Origin: Sipunculus nudus
Lineage: Eukaryota; Annelida; Sipuncula; Golfingiida; Sipunculidae
Assembly: GCA_026874595.1 (NCBI GenBank)
Contig: CM049314.1
Location: forward strand, 35,197,229 to 35,261,228
DNA length: 64,000 bases
Direction of reading: 5' to 3'
Of the stretch, positions 1 to 11,165 are shown piece after piece. The notes beneath the pieces were generated by a model. It worked only from the letters and a program-made list of their open reading frames with translations. It did no database searches and was not told the DNA's origin. The translations under genes and the position numbers were made by a program. Within the stretch, counting starts at the first letter, position 1. Each line of letters begins with the position of its first letter.

Positions 1-200
1 GCCAAGTTTATCCGGACAGACGCCAGCGGGTTCCTCTGTAACGTCATCCATGCGGTCCTACTTGATTGGTCAAACATATTTCTGCAGGAATTCTTGGGTC
101 TGAAAGGTTTGGCTGTTGTGTTGCAGCTCACAAATTTGCCCACGGCTACATTGTTGACTAAATAAACAAATTATTATTATTATTATAATTATAATTATGT
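1..200 (+). repeat. Dispersed repeat with (ATT)n tail, copy a
   Basis: The segment has a conserved core (GACCAATC-type box, then a PstI/EcoRI-like CTGCAGGAATTC box) followed by TTGACTAAATAAACAAA and an (ATT)n run. The same core recurs at 505-690 in this orientation and, reversed, at 20620-20935, 32735-32835 and 39320-39565. A simple-repeat tail on one side only resembles the 3' end of a non-LTR retroelement or SINE. No coding part is visible, so the class is an inference. The left end is cut by the window edge. Confidence 0.6.
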
Positions 201-504
201 TTGCTGTTGTTTTTGTTTTTGTTATGGCTGGTGGTGTTGTTGTTATTACTAGCGTATTACCCTTTCATCATTTAACTCTTGTGGACCAAGTTTAGCTTAA
301 TTCAAATTACGATAGATGGTGCTTCAAAATCACTAACTGCATACAGTGGCGTAATTTCTGACGGACATCACTTGGTTTGCTACTTGACAAAATAATCTCA
401 AATTTCACAGAATTTATGGAAAATTTAGAACCCCCCCCCCCAAGGACACACTTGGGATCATTCTCGATTATTTAGCCAAAACGATTATTTCTGAGGCGTG
501 AAAA

Positions 505-690
505 CAGAGAAGTTGAATGACAACGTCATCCATGCGGTCCTACTTGATTGGTCAAACATCTTTCTGCAGGAATTCTTGGGTCTGAAAGGTTTGGCTGTTG
601 TGTTGCAGCTCACAAATATAATTATTATTATAATTATTATTATAATTATTATTATTATTATTATTCATAATAATATTATTATTTAACATT
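505..690 (+). repeat. Dispersed repeat with (ATT)n tail, copy b
   Basis: This is nearly the same core as at 1-140, from the ACGTCATCCATGCGGTCC box to GTTGCAGCTCACAAAT, followed by a longer run of ATT/ATA triplets. The 62-residue reading frame over it ends in poly-isoleucine and is a product of the triplet repeat, not a gene. Confidence 0.6.
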
Positions 691-1685
691 GACTTTACCA
701 AACAAAATAAAAGATGATTCAATGTTAAATAATAATGTTAAATAATAATTATGAGAAGAAGAATTTTTTTATGTTTGCTAACTACTGTTTCTACTGTTAA
801 AACTACAACATGGTTAAGTATAACTACTGTTGCAACCACAACGACCACTATACAACATTCTGCTGTAAGTACGAGGTTAAACGAGATTTTCTGTACCCTT
901 TTTCTGTTAATCCAGGTTTGTTAAACGTCGAAAAAGCAGAAAAAACTTTAATGGTATGACAGTAAAAATAATATCCCGGTTAGGCTCAAGTACCGTATTT
1001 CATACAGCAGTCATGTACGGGTCTGGTTCCCCAGTATTTTATCTAACCATAGTCTCCACCTGGTGGCTAATTTCATGACCAACTTGAGCATTAAAAACCA
1101 ATCAACTGCCGTGTCTATTGTGATAGTGAGATTTTTGTGGACAGAGATGAGCATATATTGAATATTGAGCAGAATGTTGTATCGTCTAATTATAAATATA
1201 CTAGCCCTCTTTATGGATCAGGAAAATCAGCTGTAACGCCGTTTTATAGACCAGTTCCACGAGCATGCCAGAGCCATTTCGGCACTCTGATATAAAAGTC
1301 TACGACCATGTACTGGCTGTCAGAGTGCCGTTAAATCATTCAATGTAGATTGCACTTTAAGTTTTCAAGCGGATGTAAATATTTTCGTCATTTTTGGACA
1401 ACGCCTCACGGTCCACAAGTATGTTGTCGCTTAACATAAACAAGTGGCCCATGGGCCGTAATGTTCAGCTGAATTAAAGGAACCTTTAACAATGGTTAAA
1501 ATGACTCCAAGAGTGTTCACAATCATGCATTTTGCCAATAGTACTTAGAAATATGTTACAGTGACCTCATTTAGACTTTCCAAGAAGATTTTAACAAGAA
1601 ATCTCTGGATGCAAATTTTTTCCTCCAACTGTTACAATGTGTGCCTATCTGACTAATAGAGTACTAAAATCATGTTTTTTTTCAC
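691..1685. other. About 1 kb without recognisable gene
   Basis: AT-rich, no extended coding signal on either strand, and no known domain seen. The only structure found is the hairpin at 1280-1330, listed separately. Confidence 0.5.
1280..1330. repeat. 11-bp perfect inverted repeat (MITE-like hairpin)
   Basis: CGGCACTCTGA at 1280-1290 pairs exactly with TCAGAGTGCCG at 1320-1330 around a 29-nt loop. A related sequence lies reversed near 54965-55015 (ACGGCACTCCGACAGCCAG...). This suggests a short palindromic element that is dispersed in the genome. No target duplication was identified. Confidence 0.55.
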
Positions 1686-1689
1686 ATAG

Positions 1690-2900
1690 CTCGCAGAATT
1701 TAAAGTTTCAAAGAATTTTTTAATGAGCCTCAATCAAAATAGACGTTTCTCGGTCCACCTGTTATCAATCATGCAAATCTGTCTTACAAGGTCCTCAAAT
1801 AATGTTCTTTCACATATCTTGCAGAATATATGTCACCATGACCTTATTTCAGTGTTCAACAGAGAATTACCCAGGACCTTCCTTAATGTAATGTTGGAAG
1901 AGTCTAGGGCTAGCTGGCACAATGTGTGCCCGCCTGACTCTATGGGGGTTGTTGTCGGCCTGTCGATTGAAAATATAGGTCACATGACCTTATTTCAGGT
2001 TTCCAAGGATATTGTCTAGGACCTCCCCAGATGTACAGTTAGACTTTTCTTGGTCTAACGTTTGCAGCTATTAAGTGATGGACTGCTTAATTTGGTCTCA
2101 AAATAGAGAATATGATTCGTAAAAAGTTCTTTTAAAAAATACATGTGGCGCAACTAGTTTTCAGAAAATAATAAAACACTTCATGACCACTAAGCATGGA
2201 AAAAATAATGTAAATTAATGTATTAGTTATTCAGATACTGGAGCGTTTGTATAAAATTTTCAATTATTCTGGGGGTATTTTCGAGCCCCATAGCTCAAAG
2301 AATATAGGTCACAGTGACCTAATTTCAGGTTACCAAGGAGATTTTATATGGACCTCCATGTTCTAGAGCTATCAGAAACAATTTGTGCGCCTTCTGACTA
2401 ACTGGGTGTTTAAAATCATATTTTTGGCCCGTTGTTCGCAAAATATAGGTCACAGTGATTTAATTTCAGGATTCCAGGGCGATTTGCCTGGGAATCCTCT
2501 GGATGTAGAGTTAAAAGTTTCTAGGTTTAATGGTTACGGTTTTTACCCTGTTAACGGACGAACTGCTTCATCTGAAGGTCTCAAATTAGAGAAAAAATGT
2601 GTAAAAATTAGAAAAAATACAGGTGGCGCCACCAGTCTTCAGGGATTGAAGAAACACTTCATGATCAATATGCATGGAAAGAATCATGGCAATCAAAGCA
2701 ACACTTTTTTTTAGAAACTGGAGCTTTTATATCAAATTCTTAATTATTCGGGGGGGGGGGGGGTATTTTTGAGCCCCATAGCTCGGAGGATATAGGTAAC
2801 AGTTTTAGGTTTCTATGTAGATATTTTATGAACGGGTGTTCAACGTTCCGCGTTCCACGGGTGTTCAGTTAGAAGGTTCTAAGTCAAGCGGTTACAAAAT
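1690..2900 (+). repeat. Diverged tandem repeat, ~475-bp dimeric unit
   Basis: A motif of the form ATATAGGTCACAGTGACCTNATTTCAG recurs near 1830, 1977, 2306, 2447 and 2794. The spacing alternates (about 145, 330, 141, 347). This gives a unit of roughly 475 bp with two subunits, repeated about two and a half times. Phrases such as CATAGCTC-AGAATAT and ACAATGTGTGCC-CTGACT recur in register. Reading frames of 98, 109 and 61 residues over it share no known domain and are treated as chance. Confidence 0.65.
2306..2320. promoter_or_regulatory. Perfect IR3 nuclear-receptor-type palindrome inside the repeat
   Basis: AGGTCACAGTGACCT is two AGGTCA half-sites inverted with a 3-bp spacer. It matches the consensus estrogen-response-element architecture. 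Sister copies in the repeat are degraded (a 1-bp shorter spacer at 1977, a mutated right half at 2447). The match is exact; any binding is inference. Confidence 0.4.
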
Positions 2901-3019
2901 GTGTCCTGTAAACGGAAGGAAGGCCAGACGGTCGGACGGACGACGGACAAAGAGTGATCGGTGTTGCTCAGATGACTTTCAGTCAGCTGAGCTAACCAGA
3001 CCAATCGTTAGGTTTTTCT

Positions 3020-3590
3020 AAGTATCCTTTCTAACAACGGCTACCATGAGTGAAAACAAAATTATTTTAACTCAGCATATAAATAAATCCCTGTGTGGGT
3101 GTTTGTTAAATATGTGAACGCATGGATACAAGCATGGATCGCGCGGTTTACTTCAGGTCAGCCAGCTTGTAGGAGAAAGACTGGATCGTGTGTTCCCATG
3201 AATTCCTTTGTATTTATATATAATTAGTAGCCTAATGTTAAAATTATCGACTGTTTACCACAATATGAATATATAACATGATGAAAGAGCACTGCAATTC
3301 ATTCTTCCGTATGGCTTGTATGACGACTCGAGGTAGGCTTACCATCCCAGTATAAGTTATAAGTGCCTACCGAGTCCTGTTCTCACGGCTTCGAGCATGC
3401 GCACTGCGAGTATCGATCGCCTACTGGTTTCGAGTCCAGTTATTTGGTATGATGTCTTTTGTTTTTGTGGAAAAGAATCGGACAGAAACCTCGCCATTTA
3501 CACTGATATAGCTTTATATTACTTTTCTCATATAAAATGTAACAAGTCCAATCCTTCTTTGTCGAAATAAGCGACCCGAGCACTGAGCGG
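3020..3590. other. No recognisable gene
   Basis: Mixed-composition intergenic sequence with no coding signal, RNA gene or clear repeat recognised on either strand. Confidence 0.4.
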
Positions 3591-5530
3591 CAAGCATAGA
3601 GATCAGATTTCGTCACTGAGATGGAAAAAGGCTATCAGCATAGAAACACTTAACAATGGAGATATGGTCTAAATGTCAAGAAAATGTCGTGAAGAGAGGA
3701 GGACCAGAAGCATTTCTTTTATTTTTTTTTACAGATTCTTACGGTTACAAACATATTATTCATAGATAGACAGCATTACTGTACATCCTCGGTAAGAATT
3801 GTTAGGATATCGTGGTACATCTTACATTTGCACTTAGAAATGTTGAGTGTGGGACATTTTTCATTTAAGGTCTCTGGCTCGGCACCGCAAAGTTCTATAC
3901 GTGACTTGTTTGACTTTTAACAGGTGTCATTCTTAACATGACTGCATCCTCCAGTTCATCAAAGTAGAGTCAATATTGAGACACAGCAGGTACGTAAACA
4001 CTAGTAGATGTTTACATTTTATCAGTTAAATTAAATTAATTCATCTTGGAGACACGACCAACCCCGTAACACGAGCACTCCAGTAACAGGACCAACCCGA
4101 AAACTCAAGGACGCCTTGTAAATACAGCCACCCCAATAACTGAAACACGCCTCTGGTAAATGTACAACCAACCCGGTAAGACGACTTCACCGACAACAAT
4201 TAATTTCCGGTAACACAATGATTCGAGTAACACGACCAGCCCGGTAGCAATACTGTCAATATAACGCTACCAACCCGGTTACATGACCATCCTGCTTACA
4301 CGACCACCTCGTTAACACCACTGCACCATTAACGTTCATAGATAGACACGACAACCCCGCAATTACTAACATTTTTTAATAAGACTATCCCGCTAATACG
4401 GGCATGCCCGATAAAACGTCCGTCCCGTTTACTCGGCAACCCCGATAACTCGACATCTAGGTAACACGACCATCCAGGTAACACGACCAACATCCTAACA
4501 CGATCACTCACCTTACACGACCATCCAGTGTTCATCCCGTTAACACGATTACCCAGCTAACACGATCACCCAGCTAACAAGACCATCCCGTTAACACGAT
4601 CGTCCCACTACCACGATCACCCAGGAAACAATGCCAGCTAACACGACCATCCGGAGCTTACCCGTTAAGACGATCACCCAGCTAACACGACCATCCCGTT
4701 AACAAGATCGTCCCACTACCACGATCACCCAGCAAACAATGCCAGCTAACACGAAAATCCCGAGTTAACCCGTTAACACGATCAGCTGCTTACAAGGCCA
4801 GCTAACACGACTATCCCGTGTTTATCCCGTTAACACGATCACCCAGCTAAAAGGACCATCCCGTTAACACGATCGTCCCACTACCACGATGACCCAGCAA
4901 ACAAGTCCAGCTAACACGACCACCGCGTGTTTATCCCGCTAACACGATCACCCAGCTAACAAGGCCAGCTAACACGACCTTCTCATGTTTATCTCGTTAA
5001 CACGATCACCCAGCTAACAAGGCCAGCTAACATGACCATCCCGTGTTTATCCCGTTAATACGATTACCCAGCTAACAAGGCCACCTAACACAACCATCCT
5101 GTGTTTATCCCGTTAACACGATCACCTCGCTTACACGATCACCCAGCAAACACGACCATCCCGTTTACAAGATCACTCCGCTAAGACGGTCACCAAGCTA
5201 ACACGACCATCCCGTTAACACGATCACCACGCTAACACGATCACCCGGTTAAGACGACCATCCCGTTAACACGATCACCACGCTAAGACGTTCACTCAGC
5301 TAACACAACCATCCCGTGAACACGATCAGCACGCTAACACGATCACCCGGCTAACACGATCATCCCGTTTACACGATCACCCCGCTGACCCGACCAAACC
5401 GCTAACTCATCAATCGGGGTAACATGACCACCCACCTAACAGGACCACCCAGGTAACACGATCTCCCCAATAACAAGGTAACTCGACTGACTTGGTGAAA
5501 AGACTACCACGGTTAAGTCGACCAACCTGT
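3590..5530 (+). repeat. Composite dispersed segment A (flank plus minisatellite)
   Basis: 3590-4030 is recognisably homologous, on the opposite strand, to 38520-38970. Shared phrases include GTAAGAATTGTTAGGA, TTTACATTTGCACTT, GTTGAGTGTGGGA, GCGCAAAGTTC-type text and CAGCAGGT-CGTAAAC. In both places a 17-bp minisatellite follows. The two copies are inverted relative to each other and about 33 kb apart. This unit therefore moved or duplicated as one block. Its class (Helitron-like, or a genomic duplicon) is undetermined. Confidence 0.6.
4060..5530 (+). repeat. 17-bp minisatellite with 58-bp higher-order unit
   Basis: The basic unit is about 17 bp, for example TAACACGATCACCCAGC and TAACACGACCATCCCGT, with shorter 13-bp variants. 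From about 4928 to 5160 a higher-order unit of 58 bp is visible: TGTTTATC begins at 4928, 4986, 5044 and 5102. Both edges are more diverged than the core. No transcript or coding function is suggested. Confidence 0.85.
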
Positions 5531-5539
5531 TAACAGTTT

Positions 5540-8500
5540 TGTCAGTCCAGACGGTGTTATTGTCAGATGGCTTTGCTTTAATATATCAAGAACGGATCCA
5601 TAAGGTATGTTACCATCATCCAGGTACCCTGAGCGCTGAGCAAACACCCTGATGTTTAGGAATCCGTAAGGTTTTTTCCTCCAGAGGTCGTCAATGCGCA
5701 TGCTCACTGATCTTGTTTCAACACCTCCTGCTTCCACTCGTATGGAGGAATTCCTGATTGGCCAGTTTATCTTAAATAAATAAAGATCAAACTCTAAAGG
5801 CTATTGGTCAAATATTCTCTTCTTATATTATATTCTTCATTCTATTATATTCTCGTGCGTTTGAGGGTGGGACTGTAGAAATTGTTGTGTATATCTGTCC
5901 AAATCGTACAGCCACGTCATCGAGTCTATGAAGTTTTGTAATTTGCAACAATTGGTCATTACTTTAACTTGCTGAGGAGATATGTTATGGGGAGCGTACG
6001 GATTCTATCAAAGGAACAAAACACTACATTTTGGAGGTAATCAGGATTGAAAGATGGGCAATTATTTTCATTTATTTATAAAAGGGAACTGAAAGTTAAA
6101 TTTTTCCGAATGGATGTACGTTTCAAACTTCTGCATTGTGTAGAGGTGTCATTTAATTGAAGCCGGGTGAACTCAGACACATTTCCCTCGGCTATATTTA
6201 ATATATTCCCCGAGCTGAGGTAGTTCACATCAATGTGTGAACAAAACCCCAGTAATATTCCGGATCTTTTGCAGAAGTTTGGCCACAGGAGAGTTTGGTC
6301 ATGCCAAATCATTAGGTTCTATTATTTCACGATTTGACATTTGGTCCATGTGTGAGAAGATAAGATTTTAGGCGTGGATAGCGGTTAAACATAAATTAAA
6401 CAACATCATAAGGAATATATACATTTATATACATGCCAGTGTGTGTGAGCATTTAATCTTTTTTTCTTTTAAATCTTGAATATTTGGTAAGTAAAAGTAT
6501 GTCGATATTATTAAAAATTACTGTTTTAGTAACATGTATTGATGATAATATAATATGAATATATACCGTTTCCAGGCTATCTGTGCCATATGATAATGCA
6601 ATCCGTTTCATACGCCCTTTGTATGTTTGCCTGATAACAATATAAGATATCCTATATTTTGTTTGAAAAATTAGTCGATAGATGGCGCCTGTTCTTATTT
6701 GTCTAGACAGATACGGTTTCCAGGCAGTTTTCCCTCGGTTGTCAAGCGCTCTCACATGGCAAACTTTCATGGTTTGCTGTACAGGTCCCGTATTTTGCGA
6801 CGTTTCTTACGAAATACATGTAAAAATGCAATAAAAATAAAGTTTTTAAATTTACATGTTCCGTGTGTGATTGTGTGTGTAGGTAGGTGTTTGGGTATGT
6901 TTTTATAATACTGGAATTGACTCAGCGGTGGATTCGTGTAATGCATACTCGCAATTAAATGAAAAGCATACTTCTGTAAAATATATCATCTTGAAAGGTT
7001 TACACCACAGGGTCCCCTTTATTGTTATCGTTTCCATAAAGCATAGTGGACAATCTTCGAAGATACCCTCCAGAAGACTATACAGTGGCTACTTGTTAAC
7101 TTGAAAATCTAGGAAACGGGATCAACGGGATACTGGATAAATGAGGTTTGAAATTAAACCAGTTAAACAGTATATGAATTATAGCATATAAAGGTCCGTA
7201 GTGAATGTATAATGTCCCTTCGCAAGACTCTCAAATATAATATAGCCATCGAGAAAATCAACTTTTATACTGGCGACTCATCTTATAACATCAGTGAAAT
7301 ATTTGCCGACGATAAATATATTATGATCAGTGAATTAAAGGTAAAGAATATTAGAATTCCCTTATACAACGAACCAGAATTGATAACGTAGTTTACTATA
7401 AAATATACAGTTTACAAAGATAAATAATAGATATTGTCGGCCCCGCTTAACTGAATAACATATTTGTCAACTAGTAATATTTATTTAAGCGAGCCATATA
7501 AATAAACGGGGTGTTAATGTTCAAGGCTGTAGCCGTCATTATGAAATAATTTTCGGATGGTTTGCGTGTGTTTTCCATGTTTTCAGAGCGTTATCAATTA
7601 TTTGTTTTTATACTTCTTTCGTTCATTGATGTTTCATTTGTCTAGTGCTTGATTGACAGATTATACTATACAATTAACCGATACATCCATTAATCAGATA
7701 TTCATTAAAACGGAGAATTTAATTAGCAAAACATTGGAAATGGTTTGGTTTTCATCATTTTGTAAAATTAAACGGAATATACATTTATAATATATACAAT
7801 CAACCAGGACCGAATATATACTGTAGTATGTGAGAAAGTAAAACTACAGTCTGTAATCTGATTGGCCAGATTCTGGAGGAGGTCAAGACATCACTAAAGT
7901 GATGATGTAAAAAAAAAGCGCCGCTTAATTTGAAAATTAATATCAATCACTGTTATCCCTGTTAACGCAAGAAAATCTTCTTTGCCTTTTTTTGTTCTCT
8001 CCATGGTTGCCAATATTTGCTAGCTGAACCCTTCTAGGTAAAAAGAGGCTCGGTGTTTACTAATAAGATTTGCGAATGAGGGCGCGATCGATGCAGTCTC
8101 CCGGCTTCATCTTAAACAGATATGGATCTAATAGCCACCAAATTCTCCCCGCAGATAAATTCGGACTTCGGAACTGCCCACGGAGTACTGTCGAGGTGAT
8201 ATGCTCTAATCAAACTCTGTCCTCGCTCATTAGGGCTGCCCTTTTGCGAACATGCAGAGTAAACCCGTGTCGCAAGTTGCATGTAGAAATTAAGGTTATG
8301 CATGGGGCTGGTAATTATATAAAAGCATATATCATTCATTCTTGGTTTGGCCGGATTCGTCCGAGTCAGGGTCTCCATGGGCAGAGTTCATCAGTTGTAT
8401 ACACTGGCGTAGTCACTACAGAAGGCCCTGCGACAATCCCTTCATGAAATTTCCCCAGAAAATATGTCGAATTCTTCAGGATTTATAAGAAAATAATGAA

Positions 8501-9300
8501 AATACCCCGTATGACACACTTGACTTGTTAAAGGCTCAAAATGAGCATTTCCCAGCCGTTACCACAGCGGGGTTGCGTGTCATCGATTTGGTGCCACCGT
8601 CAACTAAAATGTAGATGATCTTTTGTATATGAAATGATTGATACAAAATGTAATATAAATTTTACCTATTTTGCAGTTGTTTTTCTTCCATCTAGTCCTC
8701 GTCATACAAGAAACTGAGCAGCCTTTGACTTCCTTTGATAATGCTGGAGAATACAGGAGAATAGCATATACATATGCATATATATATACATATATAGTAA
8801 TACATATAAAAAGCCACTTTGTACAACTTTAATAACAAATGTCTCAAGTGATAATTTGTGTACAGTATGATTACATTTTCCTTGAATTTAGCTGAGGTAG
8901 GGATATAATTTACAAGTACACGTAGGCCTACTTGTTCTTCATCCTGTTTGTCCGTCAGGGATAAATATATAATGTTTATTTGACAATTACAATATTTATG
9001 CAAGTAATGCCTATTCTGCGCCTATTGTTAGATTAGGCATTTGAAATTGAAAAAAAAAATTAAGAATAGATTTGGCAATCTAACTGAAACGAAACATACT
9101 GGAACAAATAAACGTGTTGTTTTCTGAAAATAATAGACCTTATTAATTAACATTAGGTTACATAAAGTCCTTTTTCTAAATAATGAACCTTGGGTATCCC
9201 ATGAACAACCATTGTATCCTCTTTTCAGGTGGATATATTGTATAATTATATTATCTATCTGAGGCACCACCTGTCCAAGTATAACCAACAAATGTAAGGT
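5540..9300. other. 3.8 kb with no supported gene
   Basis: Short reading frames exist on both strands (for example 8070-8447 plus and 5513-5737 minus). None has a recognisable domain or convincing splice sites. (AT)-rich runs lie at 8760-8800. Further 3' exons of the minus-strand IgGFc-type gene could lie here but were not recognised. Confidence 0.4.
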
Positions 9301-9323
9301 AAATGAAGGTAAGGGAATCTTAC

Positions 9324-9377
9324 CTCCACAGTCTTCATCTATGAAGCCATGTCCATCTTCATGTGGACAGATCAGCG
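9324..9377 (-). CDS. Candidate Asp-rich exon of IgGFc-binding-like gene
   Basis: On the minus strand a 54-nt exon reads LICPHEDGHGFIDEDCG. It is bounded by an acceptor TATAG and a donor G|GTAAGA. The DGHGFIDEDC pattern is the Asp-rich, calcium-loop-like motif that in molluscan IgGFc-binding-like proteins, as I recall them, follows a DNDCDG motif. Intron phase 1 on both sides joins correctly to the exon at 10496-10598. The acceptor lies directly against a long (AT)n microsatellite. Without RNA evidence it is a well-motivated but unproven exon. Confidence 0.5.

Positions 9378-9436
<59 letters not shown>
9378..9436. repeat. (AT)n microsatellite
   Basis: About 57 bp of uninterrupted AT dinucleotides, immediately upstream (minus-strand sense) of the candidate 3' splice site at 9377/9378. 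Reading frames of alternating Ile and Tyr across it are artefacts. Confidence 0.9.
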
Positions 9437-9439
<3 letters not shown>

Positions 9440-10490
9440 TGTTTGTTTGTCTGCATTTGTTTATTTCTTCCTTCTGTCTTTCTTTCTCTCTTTCTTTGTA
9501 AGAATCTTACCATGCCGTTTGAATTTTCTGGTTGCATATGCTCGGAATTATGCTAAGAAGTCATATTCCTCAGGTAAAAACATCGAATACATAATAAGAA
9601 CAATTGAGATTTCACTACCTAACCTGACAGAACCAGGGGTCTAGTAGACTGTTTAATTCCAAAATGTGCAACCTTAAACCATATATTATTATTATCCCTT
9701 TCCAACCATTCACTTTGCAAGGGAAATTATTTTGTTCTTGTCAAACGATTAATTTATTTGCTTTTTGTCGGATGTCAGAAATATACAAAAACGAAACTGG
9801 CAAATTGATTTTTGAAAATTTTAAGGTCTTCTATGGAACATTCTTAAAATATGGATGATAGTTTCCAGTCAATGAGAGTTTCCAGTTGTCAGTCGAACAA
9901 GTCATACAAATTTTTCATATCCTGGCTTTTTTTAGAAAAAGTTTGTGTAGGGAATCTGTATCAGAATAAAAAAAAATGGCTGGCTTACCAAACCGCCAGT
10001 TTTTTTCAATACAGTACCTTGTTTTTTAACACGTTTTAAAACCACGAGTCTTCTCGTATTTTAAATTTGTGACACTACAGAGCACCAAAATAACTTCTAC
10101 GGCACAGGTGTTTAGATGACTGTTGTAAGTAGAGATATTCCAGCTAGTCTTAAAATGAACGGTTGTTAATTCAACGAAAGCGCTTACCCTAGAGTTCAAC
10201 GAAATAGAAACTGCATGAATAAATCTTAATCTAGAAGTGAATCACGATGTACCATTGGGTTAAACTGTGATTGAAGGACGAAGTTTACAAGGGGAATTTT
10301 ATTATGAAATTTGGAGAATATTTACAAAGAAAGAGCATCATAGTTTCTTTATATTAAAACAATTTTGTTCCTGAAGGCAAATGCCTGTCTGTCTTAATTG
10401 CTCTCATGCTAAGTCGGGAACTTTATTGTTGTAAAATTTGAAAAATCAGATTTTGAGAATGGTGCGACATCTAGTGGTGAAGTGTGTTAG
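9440..10490. other. Intronic or intergenic spacer
   Basis: A pyrimidine-rich tract (TTTG and CTTT repeats, 9436-9500) then AT-rich sequence with no supported exon. If the IgGFc-type gene model is right, this is the intron between the two Asp-rich exons. Confidence 0.4.
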
Positions 10491-10495
10491 TTTAC

Positions 10496-10598
10496 TTTTG
10501 CCACGTCCAAGCCCGGCACATTGTTCTTCCTCAACCAGTCCGTCACAGTCGTTATCGAACCCATCGGCCCCGGTGCTGCCATCTGACAGCGGACAGGT
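10496..10598 (-). CDS. Candidate DNDCDG exon of IgGFc-binding-like gene
   Basis: The minus strand reads TCPLSDGSTGADGFDNDCDG and then LVEEEQCAGLGRGK. It is bounded by an acceptor GATAG|ACC and a donor AAAA|GTAAAC. Two stop codons lie just upstream in frame, which fixes the acceptor. The 103-nt length (phase 0 in, phase 1 out) joins in frame to the exon at 9324-9377. The G-x-DNDCDG-x-VDEE-x-C pattern is the recurrent motif after the IgGFc N-domain in lophotrochozoan proteins. A stretch of the N-domain between this exon and 11166 is not found, so the gene may be incomplete. Confidence 0.55.
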
Positions 10599-10977
10599 CT
10601 ATCAATGATTATTATTTTCAATTGTAAATTGGGAACAACTTAGGTTCTACATGGAACCACTATAAGGAAATAACAGAGGTTGTATAGACCAATAGTTCAA
10701 AATAATAAAGGGTAACTTTCCATTTATACAATTTTATATTATATAGCACTTATTCCGAGCTGAACCAGAATGTTATTTAATAATTTATTGATTATCATGT
10801 ACGCTAATACTGCACATACTCAGGTACGTCTAGTGTTCTTTCAAAAAAACTAAAATGTGGAGAATATCATACTCTAAACTTCGCTATTCACATTAAAAGA
10901 ATGACATTTGATGTAGATATATTAATTTTAAAGTTAACATTGCAAAAGTATGTTTTATATCAAATATATATAAATTG

Positions 10978-11012
10978 TGTATGTGTGTGTGTTTGTGTGT
11001 GTGGGGGGGGGG
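10978..11012. repeat. (GT)n / poly-G simple repeat
   Basis: A short GTGTGT run followed by ten G residues. The conceptual frame CVCVCVCVCGGGG is an artefact. Confidence 0.8.
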
Positions 11013-11165
11013 GTCCAAATATATCCATAGACTTGATAAACCTTGGTTTCGGGGGTGTATGCTTTGCCTTGAAGCATGTTTTTCTTAATTTACTGTTTGT
11101 TTAACTCACTTTGTCGTTGCCCCAATGTGAATAGGTTAGAAGTAGGCATTAGTTTGATGTGCTAT

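Noticed and set aside
8070-8447. 125-residue plus frame and overlapping 88-residue minus frame
   Set aside because: No family resemblance, no splice or start evidence, and both strands open in the same stretch.
9341-9644. Reading frames of alternating Ile and Tyr at many loci (also 30131, 33164, 41547, 58083)
   Set aside because: Direct translations of (AT)n microsatellites; no gene evidence.
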